Shown piece by piece: positions 60,368 through 64,000 of a stretch of 64,000 nt of DNA. Position 1 is the stretch's first letter; each line of letters opens with the position of its first letter. The DNA comes from Melastoma dodecandrum (Eukaryota > Streptophyta > Magnoliopsida > Myrtales > Melastomataceae). The DNA lies in the NCBI GenBank assembly GCA_029817715.1, contig JARUPY010000397.1:248001-312000 (forward strand), given 5' to 3'. A program made the position numbers and the translations under genes. The notes below the pieces were generated by a model that was not told the DNA's origin, made no database searches, and saw only the letters and a program-made list of their open reading frames with translations.

Positions 60368-62175
60368 TCTACCTTGCAAAAAATGTTTCATGAGCTCACT
60401 TATTCTAGCCCTTGTCGCATGTTGACGAAGGCGTGGGTGGCAGGGTGGTAAAGTTTCGAGCCAAAGCCTGGAAACAATTTTGAGCCAAAGCGTCAAAATA
60501 TCATTCGTTGTCAACAAAACGACAATCTACATGAAAGGGAGTATTCGTTCATCAACTAATACCTTCTCTGCAGAACAAGTTACATGAGCTCACTTGTTTT
60601 TCCCTTTGGCTTGTCTTATAGGTACATGAACATCCTAGACAGACGACGAAGGCGAAGGTGGTAAGGTGGAAAAGTTTCGAGCCAAAGTTTCAAAACAGCC
60701 TTCGTTGGCAAAACAATGAAGACGACACTACGTGAACAATCCAGGGCAAATCTCCAAACGATCATGGGACAGATCTTCGAACAATCCTGGGGCAAATCTC
60801 CAAGTAATCATAGACAAATCTACAAGCGATCCGGGACAAATCCCCGACCGATCCAGGGGCAAATCTCTGAGTGATCATAGACATATCACCGAGCAATCCT
60901 GGGGCATCACCTCCAAGCTATCCTGGGACAAGATTAATTCCCCGTTGACAAACGAACGAATCACATGAAAAGGAAAAGTACATGAACATCCTAAACAATC
61001 AAGACAATCAATAAATTTTGAACCAAATCTTCGAAACAACATGTCATCAACAAGACAACAAATTACATGAAAAGGGTACATGAGCGCCCTCGGCAGACAA
61101 TGAAGACAAACAATAAAGCTTCAAACAAGAACACAACCTTCATCAACAAACTTCTTTATATCCCCAAAGAACTGGGGCATTGAACATCGCAATACACATG
61201 AAAAGGGAGAATCACACAGTCATTACTCTCTTCATCAAGTTAAACGAGATTACATGAGCTTATTTTGTTTACATCCTTTGTCTCGTGGGCAGGTACAAGA
61301 GCTCCTCACACGAATCGTACAAAACTCCTAAGACAAAGGCGAGGGTGGCAGGGCGGCAAAGCTTTAAGCCAAAGTCTTATAGCAATTTCGTCAAACCTTC
61401 GATTCCATCGGACGAAGACGCAATGACGAGATCATACAGAAGGGAAGTACCGGAACTCTACTTCACCTTTTATACAAATGAAGGTACATGAACTTCCTTA
61501 CACAACAGACGTCAGACAAGAGTAACTACTTCGTCAATCCTTTGATTCCTCCGGACAAAGATGCAATGGCGAAACACATAGAAATGGGAAGTATCAAAAC
61601 TCTACTTCGCCTTTCAAATAAATGAAGTTACATGAGCAAACTTCATTCATACTTTAGAAGAAACAAGTTACATGAGCTCACTTGTTCTCCGCCCTTTGGC
61701 GAGTGTAGGCACATGAACATCCTGCATTACAGACAAAGGCGCGGGCGGTTGGGTGGAAAATTTCGAACCAAAGTTTCGAGATTGCCTTTGTCATCACCAA
61801 AGATAATCATACCAAAAGGGAGTATCATCTACACTGCTCTCTAACAAAATTTCTTATATTTCCCCAGATGGAGTCATATCTCCATTTCCCCAGCTGGAGT
61901 CCTGCCTTCGTTCAAGCTGGAGTTGATTACTTGCATTGCATTCCTCAATAAGGATCGAACATACAAGCATATTCCTCCAGAACTATCATTGAGACGGACA
62001 TATCCATCCCACCTCCCCAGCGGATACTTTACTTCATTGTTATCTCCCCAAGCGAAAGTCGAAGTACATGAGCTAACTTTGTCTCTATCCGTTGTCAACT
62101 GCGTAGGCACATGGGCATTCACACAGTACGGTACAAACTCCTGGGCAACGGCATGGGTGGTCGGGTGAAAGCCGT
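60368..62175 (+). repeat. Dispersed modular repeat B in the LARD interior
   Basis: A composite module recurs about five times (near 60390, 60585, 61255, 61670 and 62065): ACATGAGCTCACTTGTT, then TTTGGC or TTGTC, then GGTACATGAACATCCT, then GACAAAGGCGAGGGTGG, and often AAGTTTCGAGCCAAAG. Spacing between modules varies from about 200 to 650 bases. It has no coding capacity. Confidence 0.6.
60740..60935 (+). repeat. Short tandem array C in the LARD interior
   Basis: About eight imperfect 20-24-bp units of the type CGATCCGGGACAAATCTCCA, alternating with AATCATAGACAAATCT versions. Confidence 0.7.
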
Positions 62176-63458
62176 TCCAAATTTAATCAGAACACGAAAG
62201 TGCGCAAGAGCACTACAAAGGTTTGAGTATCTAAACCTGTTTATTTCTTAAGCATTTGTGCGCTCATTTGCATATAATTTGAATTATCTGCAATAAAAAT
62301 GTTTCTGAACGAGAATGGAGAAGGCAAACCTACTCCTAAACACCTACCCCTGAGTGATGAGTGCAAACACTATGAGGGTTCATACACAAGCATTTCGGGA
62401 GGACAACGAATCCTTTGACAAAGGATGCTCAAACTAGGATGAGATCGAGCATTTCTTCTCTATCCTAAACACAAAAATTGACCGTTGCTAACCCCTTTCG
62501 AGCCAAATTTGAAGTTTCTTTATATACACTATTCCAAACGAGTCTAAAGGCCACCTCACTTCGAGGTTAAAAGGAGATCCTGTAGTAAGAAACCGGAAAC
62601 AATGAACCATAGAGGCGACACTTCCTTAAGGTTCAAGTGAAGAGGCACCATCAACGGACGTGCACTCCAGTCGAGTCGCTTCCAAGGACAGAACATCTTC
62701 AAACAATTTCCCAAGGAGTCCAGAGCGTCTTCAACAAAGCAAAGAAAAAGAAATAAAATGGGGCAAATCCCTGCGTGAAAGCGAAGAAAAGAGCAAAATC
62801 AGCGCAAAGACCAAGGTCGTCAAAAGCAAAGCGCAAAAAGAAAACAAAAGAGCAAATTAAAGCACCAGGGCCGACATGAACGGCCGCAAAAGCGAAGGTG
62901 CTATCTCCCGGACAAAACGAGGAGAAGACACTCCCAAAACAGATTTCCAAAGCTCTAGTGGGTCGACCATCAATCCCCAACGGCACGTCTCAACGGGCCT
63001 GCTGTCTGGTAGATGGAGAATTCGCTTGGACGGTGGAACCTCTATGGTACAACAGCTTCCGATGAGGACTTTAGACTCCTTCTTTCAAACAAAGAATTTA
63101 AAACTTTAATCTAAAGGCCTTATGCCAAAGCCACATTACAACCCAGGCAAAGACTCTTTCGACTAGTACATGAGCATCCAAGTCAAAGGAATTCTAAAAT
63201 CCAACTGAGATAGCTTCTAGAAATAAGAGCGAACCATGAGAAAAGTCAAAACCCTTTTCTTGTTCTCACTTGGGAATAATTTTAGTTGAAATGACATGCA
63301 TGAGTGTCATTTGCATATAAATGTATTTCACAAGATTTTATTTATATCTAACTGCTTTCTTGATGAGATTCCAAGGTACAAGTTTCATCAAGGTTAGAAT
63401 TCATCAATTTGGGGTATTCATGATATCTTTGCGAGAAAACCTTATCAGATTCTCTCGC

Positions 63459-63471
63459 AAAGAGGGGCAGC
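63459..63471 (+). promoter_or_regulatory. Polypurine tract of the LARD-like element
   Basis: AAAGAGGGGCAGC directly precedes the TG of the right LTR, as expected for plus-strand priming. Confidence 0.7.
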
Positions 63472-64000
63472 TGTAAATACCCCAAATTTCTCATCTGGAT
63501 AACAACGATCTTGAAAATGACACAAACTTGACTGATGAATGGGTAACAACAAAGGATTGAACGGGCTCGGCATAGTATCTGGATTGGACCGTGTTTTCCG
63601 ACTGCACCACAGAGAACATCCAAACAAGAATTCAGAGAAGACATATTTCGGGGGCAGAGTCAATCCATACAATAAAAGTTGGCCAGTGTATTCGAGGATG
63701 AGCAGGAGTTTGACAGATCGAACAGCGGATCCTCGCTTAGTACACAAAAGTCCAAGTCGAGCTACGTAGTCCCCGATTCCTGCCATCCCCACGGCCTTGT
63801 TTGAGAACGTGGTCAGTCTGGAGCCGTCTCAGTGACATCCTCTTCTGGCTAAACCCAAGCCAATCTTTGATGCAATTATATCAAAGAAGAAAGTGAAAAG
63901 ACAGGCTTTGTTTTTACTTGAAAGAACCAACAAGGTCCCCTATGGAGAGCTCTCGCCTGACCAGGAACCGTCCCGTCTAGGGGAAGTGCACGATCATGTA
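63472..64000 (+). repeat. Right LTR of the LARD-like element, first 529 bp
   Basis: Aligns base for base with 54598-55126. I noticed two differences (TATTTGG versus TATCTGG, and CAATTGTATC versus CAATTATATC). The copy is cut by the window edge. Confidence 0.95.

Larger units (their letters stand above)
54598..64000 (+). mobile_element. Large non-autonomous LTR retrotransposon (LARD-like, Tat/Ogre-type PBS), right end off window
   Basis: A direct repeat starts TGTAAATACCCCAAATTTC at 54598 and again at 63472. The right copy runs off the window after 529 bases, over which I count two substitutions against the left copy. A purine tract (AAAGAGGGGCAGC, 63459-63471) abuts the right LTR and a primer-binding site (58352-58369) follows the left LTR, fixing plus orientation. 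The interior (~58.35-63.47 kb) has no gag, protease, RT or integrase frames, only short frames and tandem arrays, so the element must use proteins from a relative. The near-identical LTRs imply a recent insertion. Confidence 0.85.

Overview
The window looks like nuclear DNA from a eudicot plant. The evidence is multi-exon genes with GT-AG introns, typical angiosperm families (AAPT, PI4K-gamma, ABCG, RABF1/ARA6, PUB14-like U-box, MIR172), a plant-type snRNA promoter, AT-rich intergenic DNA and LTR retrotransposons. I cannot name the species from sequence alone.

Layout, left to right. (1) 1-5629, minus: an aminoalcoholphosphotransferase gene whose last exon lies off the left edge. It has 16 visible exons, one of only 10 nt, and one intron carries a small LTR-like repeat. 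(2) 8379-9750, minus: a three-exon gene joining SAM-like sequence to a peroxiredoxin-like AhpC/TSA_2 domain. (3) 9751-14792: intergenic DNA with a second copy of the small LTR-like repeat and a possible coding relic. (4) 14793-16724, minus: an intron-free phosphatidylinositol 4-kinase gamma-type gene. (5) 18251-31190: a decayed plus-strand GDSL lipase split by a 12.1-kb minus-strand Ty1/copia retrotransposon of Sirevirus type, with two LTRs of about 2 kb and a perfect 5-bp target duplication (ATTTC). Its gag-pol and third ORF carry frameshifts or stops. (6) 32371-36636, minus: a complete 13-exon ABCG half-transporter of the ABCG24/28 type. (7) 40245-40352, minus: a MIR172 hairpin, followed at 41050-42065 by a TIR element. 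(8) 46162-48174, plus: an eight-exon RABF1/ARA6 GTPase. (9) 49132-51747, plus: a four-exon PUB14-type U-box/ARM E3 ligase. (10) 52225-52473, plus: a U2 snRNA-like gene with intact plant promoter and 3' box but a changed branch-site recognition sequence and no visible Sm site. (11) 53417-53491: a degenerate tRNA-Tyr-like sequence. (12) 54598 to beyond 64000, plus: a large non-coding LTR retrotransposon (LARD-like) with an LTR of about 3.7 kb, a Tat/Ogre-like primer-binding site and several internal tandem arrays.

The host genes are unrelated housekeeping, signalling and trafficking genes and do not form a pathway or operon. Exon boundaries were placed by hand from splice consensus and family conservation. 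In AAPT, the AhpC/TSA gene, ABCG, RABF1 and PUB14 every junction keeps frame, and the totals come out at 358 codons plus one base (AAPT, partial) and 398, 1069, 202 and 652 aa. The most interesting leads are the variant U2-like gene, the paired USE/TATA signals inside the small LTR-like repeats, the GAAnnTTC-rich palindromes of the Sirevirus-type LTRs, and the 10-nt AAPT exon.
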